Assembly: GCA_002081555.1 (NCBI GenBank)
Contig: MZNV01002642.1
Coordinates: 1 to 33,076 of the forward strand
Reading direction: 5' to 3'
Source: Protostelium mycophagum
Lineage: Eukaryota > Evosea > Variosea > Protosteliida > Protosteliaceae
Length of the DNA: 33,076 nt
The first letter of the stretch is position 1. Each line of letters opens with the position of its first letter. The notes under the pieces are model-generated. The model saw only the letters and a list, made by a program, of their open reading frames with translations, was not told where the DNA came from and searched no databases. A program made the translations under genes and the position numbers. Positions 1 through 10,600 of this stretch are shown in pieces.

Positions 1-210
1 ATGTTGTTAGATCTTATTTTTCAGATCTTTTGCAGATTGATTTTCATATGAAAAATGCAATTGTCTTTGGACAATCAGATAGCAGAAACAGCATCATTAG
101 ACTTAGTGCATTGTATTGTATCTAATGATGTTGTTAGATCTCATAAAAGAGATCTTTTGCAAAAGATCAATTTTCATAATGAGAAGTGCAATTGTCCAAA
201 GATGAGAATA
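1..210. repeat. Imperfect direct repeat, about 126-bp spacing
   Basis: The sequence starting ATGTTGTTAGATCT at position 1 returns at about 127 with the same order of words (TTAGATCT, GATCTTTTGCA, ATTTTCATA, TGCAATTGTC). The copies have diverged by several substitutions and small indels. No coding capacity is seen. Confidence 0.6.
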
Positions 211-394
211 TCACAGGTATTCTGAGACAAACTGATTTTGTGGCTGTGCCACAAAAATCTCAGTGATGCAAAGTACACCCAGATGTACAGAAAATAATGT
301 TTTATGGTGGATCTCTGGCTGTTGCACATACACAATCTAATTTCTGATAAGGGGATCACAGAAGAATATTGGGGTACAGAGGGGAGACAAAGAT

Positions 395-1045
395 ATTTTA
401 GTGGCTACTGATGAATAAAATATTTTAATAAATGTTCTCAAGGAGAAGATAATCATTTATATTTACAAAATATATGATTATTATTTATTTATGTTTGATA
501 GTCTTTCTGAGAATATACTGCAAAATGACTGATTAATAAAATATTTTATTAATGTTCTCAAGATGAAAATAATCATTTATATTTACAAAATTTCTGATTA
601 TTATTTGTTTATGTGTGATTGTCTTTCTGAGAATATACTGCAAAAATTTCTGATTATTATTTATTTATGTGTGATTGGCTTTCTGGGAAATATACTGCAA
701 ATCATTTATATTTACAAAATTTCTGATTATTATTTATTTATGTGTGATTGTCTTTCTGAGAATATACTACAAAGGGGAGACAAAGATCTTTTAGTGGCTA
801 CTGATTAATAAAATATTTTAATAAATGTTCTCAAGGTAAAAATAATCATTTATATTTACAAAATATATGATTATTATTTATTTATGTGTGATTGTCTTTC
901 TGAAAATCTTTTAGTGGCTACTGACTATTTAATAAAATATTTTAATAAATGTTCTCAAGGTGAAAATAATCATTTATATTTACAAAATGTCTGATTATTA
1001 TTTATTTATGTGCGATTGTCTTTCTGAATATACTACAAAAGCTCT
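395..1045. repeat. AT-rich tandem repeat array
   Basis: About five copies of an AT-rich unit recur, each with AATAATCATTTATATTTACA followed by TGATTATTATTTATTTATGT, then GATTGTCTTTCTGA. Copies begin near 450, 570, 698, 840 and 966 and are separated by a spacer containing AATAAAATATTTTAATAAA and TGTTCTCAAGG. Spacing is irregular (about 120-140 bp) because some copies have lost the spacer. An 81-codon open frame inside it simply reads the repeat and is not treated as a gene. Confidence 0.8.
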
Positions 1046-1194
1046 AAGGTATTTAATTATTATTTATGCTAATCATCAATCCCCAAACCCAACCAATGTC
1101 ACCACTCATTCTTTTCAGAATTAAAAAAGAAATACAAATAAATTGTTTTGAAATAATAAAAAATGAATTAAATTGATTTAAAATTTATTTCTGG

Positions 1195-2040
1195 TCATTT
1201 TTGAATTTATTACTGATGTTATTTTTATAAATTTATTACTGGTGTTTTTCATTATTATTACTAATTTGATCTTAGCTGTTTTAATATCTTTATTATTACT
1301 AGCGTTTTTATGAGAGAAATTAAATCTAGGTTCTGAAATGATGATTATTGTTTTAAGGATATTACTGGCTTTAAAAGGTTATTATTAATATTCTAATATT
1401 ATTACTGGCGTTTTAGATTGAATTGAAATGATTTTTTCTTCTAAATTTAACAATATTACTGGCCTTGAAATAGTCTTCACTGATAGTGGCATCTTTACGT
1501 TATTACTGGCGTTTTTTACGTTGTTGACTGTCGTTTTATATGCTATTACTGGCATCCTGACATTGTCCCCTAGGTATCTTTACATTGTTACTGGCGTTTA
1601 GATATTGTTATTGTTTTTTAATATGATTACTGGCGTTTTTAACAATATTATTGGCATCTTGATGTTATTATTGGTGTCTTAATAGTCTTCACTGGCACTT
1701 ATATCTTATTACTGGCGCTTAGATTTTATTACTGGCGTTTAGACGTCGTTCACTGGCATATTAATGTTACTAGTGGCATCTTTACGTTATTACTGGCATT
1801 TTTGCGTTATTACTGCGTTTTATACATTATCTTGATTGGCGTCTTTACAATATTACTGGCGTCTTTAATTGAATTGAATTCTGAAATCATGATTAGCATT
1901 TTAATGATATTACTGGCGTCTTGATGCCATTGTTGGTGTTTTGATGTTGTTTAGCACTTGAATCTTATTACTGGCGCTTGAATTTTATTACTGGCATTTA
2001 GATGTTGTTCACTGATGTCTTGATATGCTGATTTGATATC
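1195..2040. repeat. Degenerate minisatellite, core TTATTACTGGCGTTT
   Basis: The core TTATTACTGGCGTTT, with variants ending ATC, CTT or TTA, recurs more than twenty times at roughly 20-45 bp intervals. The cores are joined by short T-rich linkers, often containing GATGTT, ACGTT or AATATT. Divergence is too high for a young array. No open frame of note. Confidence 0.75.
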
Positions 2041-2082
2041 TCTATATTGTATATTTTGTTGAATTGGTGTTGTTTGTTGATC

Positions 2083-2134
2083 CCTAAACCCTAAAACCCT
2101 AAATCCCAACCCTAAATCCTAAACCCTAACCCCT
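2083..2134. repeat. Interstitial telomere-like repeat (CCCTAAA type)
   Basis: About seven consecutive degenerate units of CCCTAAA, CCCTAAAA, CCCAA and CCTAAA lie directly after the minisatellite. The CCCTAAA unit (TTTAGGG on the other strand) is the telomere repeat of land plants and several protist groups. Here it is short and imperfect, so it is an interstitial remnant or subtelomeric mark, not a chromosome end. Confidence 0.7.
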
Positions 2135-2995
2135 CCAATTTTCGGAGTGTTAGAGCCACATTGTCTGCCTGCACATTCCTGCTTCTATTTTTAGCTGTAA
2201 AAATGTCAGTGGGAGATTCATGAGCTCAGCCATAGAAGACAAAAAATTCAGAATTTTTTCAGAATCACAAATATAAAAAGTTGGAAAATTTTAAAAAGTT
2301 TGAAATTTTTGAGAATTTTATAAATTTCAAAAATCCAAAAAGATTACCCAGAGATTTAATGGGCCTGAAGGTGTCCTCCTGAATTTTCGGTGAAGTTTCA
2401 CCCTTTTCTACAGACAATAAAGACAATGGGTCTTGATTAATCTCCACTCTCTCTACAGTCAATAATTGTAAATTCTGTTGGAATTTATTCCATGAAATTT
2501 ATGAATATTCTGAATTATTATGGTTTTGGATAGATGCGTACTGATCAACATCTTCAGCTCTGCTGCAGAGTCAAATACACAGCAGCTCAGTAGCAATGCA
2601 TGATGGCAGCTGCCAGCTGTTTCTATCTTGTTGGTGGGAATCAAAAGCAATTCTCAAGGGAGATGACATCATCCCACACAAAACAGATGAGAATGAATTT
2701 CGAGATATCTCACTGATGATGTCATGGTGACCCTTGCTTTCTCCCCTCTCTTCTCTTCTGATATAATTTTGGTATTTTTTTTTCACTTTTTTCTTCTTTT
2801 TCCTTATTTTTCTCTTGACATTTATCTTCCAGATTCTCTGCACATGATCAGTCCCTCAGAAATTTCCACAAAAGTTCTCACTTATAAAGGTGTATAACAT
2901 ATTGTTGTTGTAGATATCTGTATCATCACTCATAACTGACACATGTCATCTGTCAGATTTGGCATATTCGTGACATTCACGGAATGTTCTTGATG
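2135..2995. other. No gene recognised
   Basis: Low-complexity AT-rich DNA with T-rich and AAATTTC-rich stretches, for example around 2250-2345 and 2770-2820. Short open frames on the minus strand lack splice-site structure or recognisable motifs. I see nothing supportable here. Confidence 0.5.
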
Positions 2996-3400
2996 CGTGA
3001 TGGCACATACCAGCCTCTATTGTACATCTGCAGCTATGGACCACACTGTGGCTCTGCAAGCAATACGCATGGTGACAGCCATGGACTGTCTCTGTACATC
3101 TGCAGCTCTGCTACAGAGATACACATCTGCAGCTTGTTCTAAACGCTGCAAACACAGGCGCACAGTAAAGACTTCATCTAAATTCACAGCGTGGTGGCAG
3201 CCATGGACAGACTCTGTACATCTGCAGCTCTGCTACAGAGGCAAATGTACTGCAGGGCGTGATAAAAGCCATTGACTGCCTCTGTACATCTGCAGCTCTG
3301 CTGCAGAGACAAACGCACTGCAGCCTTGCCGCAGGGCATAATGACGGCCATTGACTGCCTCTTTACATCTGCAGATCTGCTACAGATCGGAATACACTTT
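2996..3400. repeat. CTGCAG-rich dispersed repeat, first orientation
   Basis: Four or five units contain ACTGCCTCTGTACATCTGCA followed by GCTCTGCTACAGAG, at about 3080, 3205, 3275 and 3350. Each unit centres on the near-palindrome CTGCAGCTCTGCTGCAGAG. Intervening sequence differs between copies. Frames that run across the array are repeat-driven and overlap on both strands. Confidence 0.75.
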
Positions 3401-3419
3401 GTTTGCTGCAATACAGATG

Positions 3420-4040
3420 CTCAACATGCATGTTGTGCTAGACAGGAGAAATTTCAGATCTAAAATTTCAGTCCAAAATGAGAAATTTCAAAGAGAAGAA
3501 ATTGATAGAAGGTTGAGTATTCACCAGATCTGGTCAAGCAATTCCCTGTGGATTTTGAGGTTGTGATCTACCCCGTCTACAACAATCAAAAATGGGATCA
3601 TTTGTGTTATAAATTTATTTTTTCAATCAAATGGATGTTGAGATTGTATTTTTTGGAAGTTCAAAACATTTAGCACTTTGAAATTAAATAAAAAACATTG
3701 ACAAGAAAATTCAAAAATAATTCTTCACCTTCTCAATTCTCTCTTGTTCCTCTCACCTGAAAATTCTCAGAGTTTTCCACATGAAATCTCCACCCACCCC
3801 TTCTTATCAGATTGCAACACTTCCCCCCTCAAGAAGTTTTCTGGAGTTTTCCCCCGCGTTGTAGACAGTTGCCCGGAGGTCACGTTCAAATTTCTCTGAA
3901 AATTCGTGTGTTGCCATGTATCTATCCGTTCTTGTACACTTCTCTCTAAGATGCAAGACCAACGGACGTGGGTTTGATTCCACAAGACCAACATGTTTTT
4001 TTATTTGGGAAGCTTTTGTGTGCCTGAAGTCATCTCAAAA
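3420..4040. other. No gene recognised
   Basis: Unique AT-rich sequence between two blocks of the CTGCAG repeat family. Only short frames without family motifs or splice sites are visible. Confidence 0.45.
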
Positions 4041-4905
4041 ACGGTCTTTTCACTATTGGCGCTCTACACCAATGCACAGCAGCTGTGTTGCGGCAGAGCC
4101 ACAGTGTGTTTGTCTCTGCAGCAGAGCTGCAGATGTACAGAGGCAGTCAATGGCTTTTACCATACCCTGCGGCAGAGCTGCAGTACATTTGCCTCTGTAG
4201 CAGAGCTGCATATGTATTTATCACATGAAATAATGACGGACAATGTGGACAAAGAAGAGAGAAATATTTCTTGAAGCACTGTGTATTTTCGCTATTAGCG
4301 TCTGTGTTTCAGCAGAGCCGCAGTGTGTTTGTCTCTGCAGCAGAGCTGCAGGTGTACAGAGGCAGCCAGTGGCTGTCAACAAATATCCACTTGTGCGCAG
4401 TGAAGATCCTGACATGGCTTTGAGTAATGAGGTATTTTCGCTATTGGCGCTCTGCGCCAATGCACAACACATGCGTTGCAGCAGAGCTGCAGATGTACAG
4501 AGGCAGTCAGCAGCGGCTGTAACTATGCCCACACAACCACAACCACTGAGATTGGAATTTGCCATCTACAACAGTGTAGATACACACCCCCTCACACTGC
4601 CTTCTTATAGTCCTGTTTGATGATTTTTTTCTGTCCCCTCAAAGCTTTTGTCTTGGTCTCTCTGTGCATTTTTTTCTTCAATTTTTTGAATTGTTCTGAA
4701 TCTGTCAGAAAATTCTCAATTTTTTATTTATAAAATATTTTAAAAATATTTTTGAATATTGATAGTTCTATATCCCTGTAGACTATTTTGCTCGTGGCAC
4801 TCTGCGCCATTGCACAGCATCTGTGGTGCAGCAGAGCTGCAGTGTGTTTGTCTCTACAGCAGAGCTGCAGGTGTACAGAGGCAGTCACCAAGCGTTGCGG
4901 CTGCC
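4040..4905. repeat. CTGCAG-rich dispersed repeat, inverted orientation, four units
   Basis: Four units, starting near 4045, 4285, 4435 and 4785, read in the opposite direction to the 3.0-3.4 kb block. A typical unit has TTTTCGCTATTGGCGCTCTG, CCAATGCACAGCA, a GCAGCAGAGCTGCAG core and TGTACAGAGGCAGTC. Two of them (4285, 4785) and the first also carry CAGTGTGTTTGTCTCT. The units are about 85-165 bp and differ by internal gain or loss of the GCAGAGC/CTGCAG section. Confidence 0.75.
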
Positions 4906-4975
4906 ACAATGCATTGTGACACAGCTGCAACAAAAACACCGCCGTACTCAGAGAGACATCATTCACATCTATTTA

Positions 4976-5034
4976 TATTGATACTATATAGTATATTATA
5001 GTATAATATAATATATACTATAAATATTATAGAT
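4976..5034. repeat. AT palindrome-rich tract
   Basis: A run of TATA/ATAT words with overlapping inverted repeats such as TACTATATAGTA and ATATATACTATAA. It could form cruciforms. No coding content. Confidence 0.5.
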
Positions 5035-5428
5035 ACATTTCCTCCATCTTTGATTGTCTCATCTTTCTCAGCGCTTAGTGTGTCCTTATCTGTAGTGAGA
5101 TCTGTATGTTGTATGTCCTTCTCTTCCAAAGAATGTGTGTGATCAAACTCTTCATCCTCTAATTGAGTCTTGTGAACATTAGACCTCAGATGCTGCGGAT
5201 ATAGCAACACTGTTTTTCAAGCTACTCAAAATCAATGATTGTCTTCACATTTTTGTAAGTATATATGTATGAGTTGCAACGACAAGTGTACAAAACAATT
5301 GCTAAAATGTGAGAAAACACGCTTTAGAACTCACTGTGGCATCTTCTACAGGCAATTATATACTCTACATCCTCTTTGAATATTGAAGCTACTCTAGCCA
5401 ATCCTGGTTGTACATTTTTGTCAATCAC
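5035..5428. other. No clear gene; weak minus-strand frame
   Basis: A minus-strand open frame (4959-5210) contains an acidic, hydrophilic stretch with HTHSLEEKD and EKDETIKDGG. It has no recognised domain and ends in the AT palindrome tract. I do not call it as a gene. Confidence 0.3.
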
Positions 5429-5802
5429 AGATGTGCCTCTACAATACGATGAGTATGATTTTGATTTAAAAGTACATCTCACTCTTTATCTGTAAAGAGG
5501 ATGTCAGAAGACAGCCATCAATAACCCATTGTCGCTTTTAGACGTATTGCAATCAACTGTTGAAATTGTGAATACAAAGAAGGGAAAATGTATCTCAAAT
5601 GACCTCAAACAGAATAGATGTGCCTCTACAATACGATGAGTATGATTTTGATTTAAAAGTACATCTCACTCTTTATCTGTAAAGAGGATGTCAGAAGACA
5701 GCCATCAATAACCCATTGTCGCTTTTAGACGTATTGCAATCAACTGTTGAAATTGTGAATACAAAGAAGGGAAAATGTATCTCAAATGACCTCAAACAGA
5801 AT
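5429..5802. repeat. Perfect 187-bp tandem duplication
   Basis: The segment 5429-5615 is repeated base for base at 5616-5802, head to tail, starting AGATGTGCCTCTACAATACG and ending GACCTCAAACAGAAT. I found no mismatch. Identity means the duplication is very recent, or is an assembly artefact. The unit has no long open frame. Confidence 0.9.
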
Positions 5803-6665
5803 TGCACTCACCCTCTTTAGATCAGCTGAGCTGTTATTGTCAGCGTTAAGAACAAAAGATCAACCATCACATAGGAAGCGGATCTTCATGTTTTGCGCTG
5901 CCCAATGATGTCTTCTTATTTTTTAAAACGTCAGATGCCACAAAATGTCAAATCACGCAAACATTTCTGGTATTTGCAGTGTACATCTACAAATATCATA
6001 CGTCCTCTATATCCTTGTGAATTTGAAACTATTTTGTTTGTTCCTGCCAAAAAAAGATGAGAATTTTCTTGTAAATTTCTTTGGATTGTTTTTCATACAA
6101 ATCTAAAGAAGGAACGAAATTGAACACAATCACATCACAATGGACAACACAACACCTACTGTTCAATCCACTCTCAGCCAGCTCCTCCCAATGGCTGCGT
6201 CAGACCAATTTAAATCCTTCATTGGTCACCTTGATAATGCAAGGAGTGATACCATCCAGACAATGAAGATACTTCAGACTTTCACATTTACTACTGTTCT
6301 CTGTGACCAGCATTGGCTGGATATTTGTATAATGACACAGTGCCTTTAGGTTGTCTTTGGCGGTCAAGATCCCACAGCACACCATAATTCATCAGTGACA
6401 TACCAGAATAAAATTGAGATGTCAGATGGGTTTTTCAGCTGATCCTGTGGAGATATGTCTTGAGCTGATCAAGACCAATATTTACTCTTGCTGCCAGATT
6501 CTTTATTATTCTGTTCATCACATCCTCTTCACTAAACTGTTTGCTGTACAACCCAAAAGGTACAGTGTGTAGTCTATCATTATTCTCTTGTCATACCATA
6601 ATAGTACAGTGTAGATATTGTCTATCATTATTCTCTTATCATATCTTATCATACCATCCATCTAG
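5803..6665. other. No firm gene; candidate frame at 6140-6349
   Basis: A plus-strand frame of 69 codons starts MDNTTPTVQSTLSQLLPMAA and contains FKSFIGHLDNARSDTIQTMK. The composition looks protein-like but it matches no family I recognise, and it could be debris of the same element as the polymerase fragment downstream. Near 6575-6660 there are two copies of a CTATCATTATTCTCTT/CATACCAT word. The rest shows nothing supportable. Confidence 0.3.
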
Positions 6666-6927
6666 AGCTGCCTTGTCTACTGTCATTGTATACATAGAGA
6701 GTATATTATTACATATTGTTTTCCTCATCAGAGTGTTCTTTGCCATGATCAAGTCATCTGAGAACACTGATCTCTTATAACTATCAAATATCAATAAGCT
6801 GCCTTGTCTACTGTCATTGTATACATGGAGAGTGTATCATTACATAATGTTTTTCTAATCGAGAGTGTTCTTTGCCATGATCAGGTCATCTGAGAACACT
6901 GCTCTCTTATAGCTGTCAAATATCAAT
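6666..6927. repeat. 131-bp tandem duplication overlapping the polymerase fragment
   Basis: Segment 6666-6796 is repeated at 6797-6927, both starting AGCTGCCTTGTCTACTGTCA and ending TATCAATA. The copies differ at roughly ten positions. The right copy includes the end of the DNA polymerase fragment, so the duplication took place after the element had arrived. Confidence 0.8.
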
Positions 6928-7381
6928 ACCTCTTTGTTCTGGCTCAACACCACTCCTTTATTTCTAACATCCTCTTTGCCATCCTTCTTCACATAACTGT
7001 ATGTCTTAGGCTTTACAAAGATAACTTCTTTCAGTTCACATTCTAGCTTCATCTTGCCTGGTGTGATATCTCCTGCAGCAAAATGCAGCTTTTGTAAATG
7101 ATCAGGGAATCTCTGTTTGAATTCTTTATAGCTAGATACTTTAGCCTGCATGTATATGCTATCTGTGTCTGTATATAGGAGATCCACCTTTGTTTTGTCA
7201 TAATGCTGGTACAAACAATTATACACAAAGTCTTCACAGGTTTATACTTTATTGTGTCTTGATCTGCATACTTCTTTATCTCCGCTCTGGCTTGTTCTAA
7301 ATTTCCCTGCAGAAATTCATCTAACTTCTTCATACAGTTGCTGAGCTCATTTGGCTCATCTGGATGATATGCAGTACTCAT
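6797..7381 (-). mobile_element. Fossil type-B DNA polymerase fragment of a virus-like element
   Basis: The minus strand encodes a C-terminal piece of a family B DNA polymerase. The catalytic motif YTDTDSIYM is visible, followed by GKMKLECE, a VIFVKPKTYSYV segment and a basic region with GVVLSQNKEV. This combination fits protein-primed polymerases of Polinton-like elements or related DNA viruses. Only about the last 150-180 residues are recognisable; exonuclease and palm motif A regions are not present. The remnant is broken, with at least one break, and truncated. Its age is moderate: the motifs remain easy to read. A 131-bp tandem duplication covers its end. No capsid or other element genes are seen next to it. 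Confidence 0.65.
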
Positions 7382-7647
7382 GCAAGGTTTGAGGAAATAC
7401 TAGATTCACGGTAGGGACATATGCATATGACATGTCAAAGGGGACAGAGTAAGCAAGTAAGTTGGTTGATAAATAAACCTAAGAAGCAGTTCTTAGGGTG
7501 TGCAGCAAAACATACACCTCCTGAGGTATTCGATCATTATACTGTTCAACACACTTTTGGAATAATGGAAGCAAGCATTTAGTGTGTGATGAGTTGTATA
7601 TAAATGCACTATAATACCCTCTTTTTATATGATGAAGAACTTTGGCT
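7382..7647. other. Downstream region of the receptor kinase; no gene
   Basis: This is probably the 3' untranslated and trailer region of the minus-strand receptor kinase that ends at 7648. A minus-strand frame containing YNDRIPQEVYVLLHTLRTAS runs through it, but it is open only because it continues out of frame from the kinase tail. No other support. Confidence 0.4.
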
Positions 7648-10600
7648 TTATACTGCATTCTCCACATCTGGCTCCGAATAGACTTTCCCCTCTCTATATT
7701 CCCCGGCCTCCTCATAGACGCTGTCCCCACGTGCAGAGGCCTCGTGTGCATATCCTCCCTCTTCATGAGCGTACCCTTCTTCTTCATGCGCGTAGCCTTC
7801 CGCATCAATCACGATGGTCAATTCTTCGTCTGGTGAAAAGACATCCCCAGGCGCCATTCGCTCTCCAGACAAGACACTTGAGAATGACGTCAGCAACTCG
7901 TTGTAGATGGTCACAAAGCTAGGTCTGGTGGAGGGGGTGATGGACCAGCTCTGCAACATGATCTCGTAGATAACATCAGGACATCTGGGTGGCTTCGGCA
8001 TACGGTGCCCCTCTTTCACTTTAGTGACTGTCTCGCCGTTGGTTAGGGTAGCATAAGGTCTTCTGCCAAAAGAATATATCTCCCATCTACAACCAGTCAC
8101 TACTGTGTGAATTTTTGGTAACTTACATGCACACAGCAAAGGACCACACATCAGATGCGTGGCTGTTCTGTCCTCTGTCAATCACCTCAGGCGCGCTCCA
8201 CTTGTAAGGGAGTACCTTTGTAGTCGCTTCATACGCACTGTTTTCCCTCGACATTCCAAAGTCGCTTATCTGTTTCCTTCAACACTTTCCTCTGAAGAAA
8301 CGTCACCTTAATCATCCTTGCCGCATCCACCAGCATGTTTCTTGCCGCAATATCACGGTGTATTACCCCTCTGCTAGCGAGATAAATCAACCCTTTGTTC
8401 ACGTCGTAGACCATCCTGAGCAACGCGTTGTCTCCCAACTCTCCCTCGTTATCCCTGAGGAAATGGTCCAAGCTTCCCAGTTGTACATACTCCAAGACCA
8501 TGTACAGCGCAGATTCGTGTTGATATACTCCGTAGAGTCTGACTATGTTGGGATGGTTCAGCTTAGTGAGGAGCGTGATTTCCTCACGCCATTTGGTGTC
8601 CTCTGTATGGCCGTTGTCCTGCGGGGGTGAATGTTGATTCACCTCGGGATTCGAAAAGTACCTTGATGCCTTTCAGAGCGACTTGGGTGTAATTCCACTC
8701 TCCTTTGTACACCACCCCAAAATTACCAGATCCTGTCAAGTGTCATGTTGACGTCAGTGTCTGTCTACAACTCACCTATCGCCTCTCCCATCAACACGTC
8801 ATGCAACATCAGATGGTCCAACTTGCTCATCTCCACTTGCTCTTCGACTTTCCTCGTCATTCTAAAGACCAATAATGAGGCCAGCAGAATGATCAACAGC
8901 AAGGCGACAGAACCTATCACGATACCAGCGATGGCGCCCCCGTCAAGAGATCTTTGTGCGGCAGGTGACGTGTTGATGATGTCATCACTGTTTTCAGTGT
9001 TGAATGAACTCGTAGTGATAATGGGACCGACACTTAAGACCTGCGCATGTCACACTACAAAGTCGGAAATCAATTGTACCTGATAGTTGGGAATATTCTG
9101 TACATCTGCAGCATTTTTAATCAACTCTGTAACTCTTGCAGCAGAACCCGCATTTGTGCTACCTGGAGATGGCGGTTTGACCATCAAGTCAACAATCACA
9201 CTGATCATGTCAAGATATGTCATTGGCTGTCAAGACACTGTCATACCTGCCAGATCTGATCCGCAATATGACGAATCTGTCTCTGGTGACATTTACAGCG
9301 GTAGATATCGAGTCCAAAAATAGATCAGCGTCAAAAGTGGTCACGTTCCCCACGACCCGCACTGTGACATTAGCGCTTGTGGCATTATCTGCTGTACATC
9401 TATATTGCCTTCAGATTTCACGCTGCGGTAGAGTTTTACGATGAGGATATAATCACCTGGCAGAACAAAACATGTAAGATTTCCATGTGACGGGGCAAAG
9501 TAGGTCATTTGATGACATGTCACATCTTGTCACATTTGACAGGTCTCCGATGTCCAAGTTGTCAGTGAAGTGGTTTTGGCTGAGATCAACGGAGATCAGA
9601 TCTATAGGTCCTTGTAGTGATGGTAGTGTTCCTCCCAGCAGATTATTACTCACATTAAAAATCTAATTTCTTTAGATCCATTGGAATTTTTCGATTTATG
9701 GACCGGTACGTGTTTCACGCACTTGTTACCGTGATGGGTAATATGACTTACCTTTAGACTCGTGAGTTCTGCGAATGTAGAGATCCCTCCTGTCAACCGA
9801 TTGTCACTCAGATCGAAATGCTCCAATTTCAATTTCCTGGAGAAGTCCGGTATTGCCCCTGTCATTCTTCAAAAAAAGAGGTACAATGATATCTTACCCT
9901 CTAAGAAATTGTGACTTAGATTCAATCTGGAGATAGAGACCAGCTCCGTGATCAACTGCGCACTGCCGTTGAAGGAATTAGAACTCAGATCTATATCTGC
10001 CATATCTGAGGCAAAGACTTCAATTGTACCGTTCAGGTTGTTGTGGTTCAACCGCAATGACGTCATCGTACGTAAATTGTACAGACTCAGAGGTATGACC
10101 CCATAAATAGAATTGTGGGAGAGATCAAGCTGTTGTAGAGAGATCAATTTGCCGATATCTGAGGGAATGACAGCCTTGACCAGATTATAAGACACGTTGA
10201 ATGACTTAACACGTCAGCTTGTCACCATGACAATCTCCTCAGACATCTCACCTTCAGATATGTCAATGATGACATGAATGACAGGTCTGTTCCTTGGAAG
10301 GTGTTATCTCCGAGATTCAAATAAGTGAGAGATCCCAGATTTCCCAGGAAGGTAGGGAGAATCCCGGTAAGTCGGTTTCCTGACACGTCAAGCGTGCTCA
10401 GATGCGAGAGCTGGCTGATGGAGTTGGGAATTGGACCCACCAAATTGTTGTTTGAGATCTCCAACCGTTCAAGAGATGGTGTTCTACATGTCTCAGATCT
10501 ATGCAGATGCTCCGGCAAAATGGCAATGAAACACATACAAAAATGGGATTTCACCAATGTTAGCCGCCTTTACAGCAGTTATGTCATTTATAGTCATTCG

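Noticed and set aside
563-808. 81-codon plus-strand frame in the AT-rich array
   Set aside because: It reads the tandem repeat three times (KISDYYLFMCD units); no independent sign of coding.
563-1045. CRISPR-like array
   Set aside because: Repeats and spacers are not uniform, spacers are themselves repeated, and the context is eukaryotic.
3184-4565. Several long frames with cysteine-rich repeats such as LCTSAALLQR
   Set aside because: They exist in both directions across the CTGCAG repeat family and follow the repeat unit, not codon selection.
8745-9444. Plus-strand frames opposite the receptor kinase
   Set aside because: They mirror exons of the minus-strand gene, whose motifs and splice phases are fully consistent.
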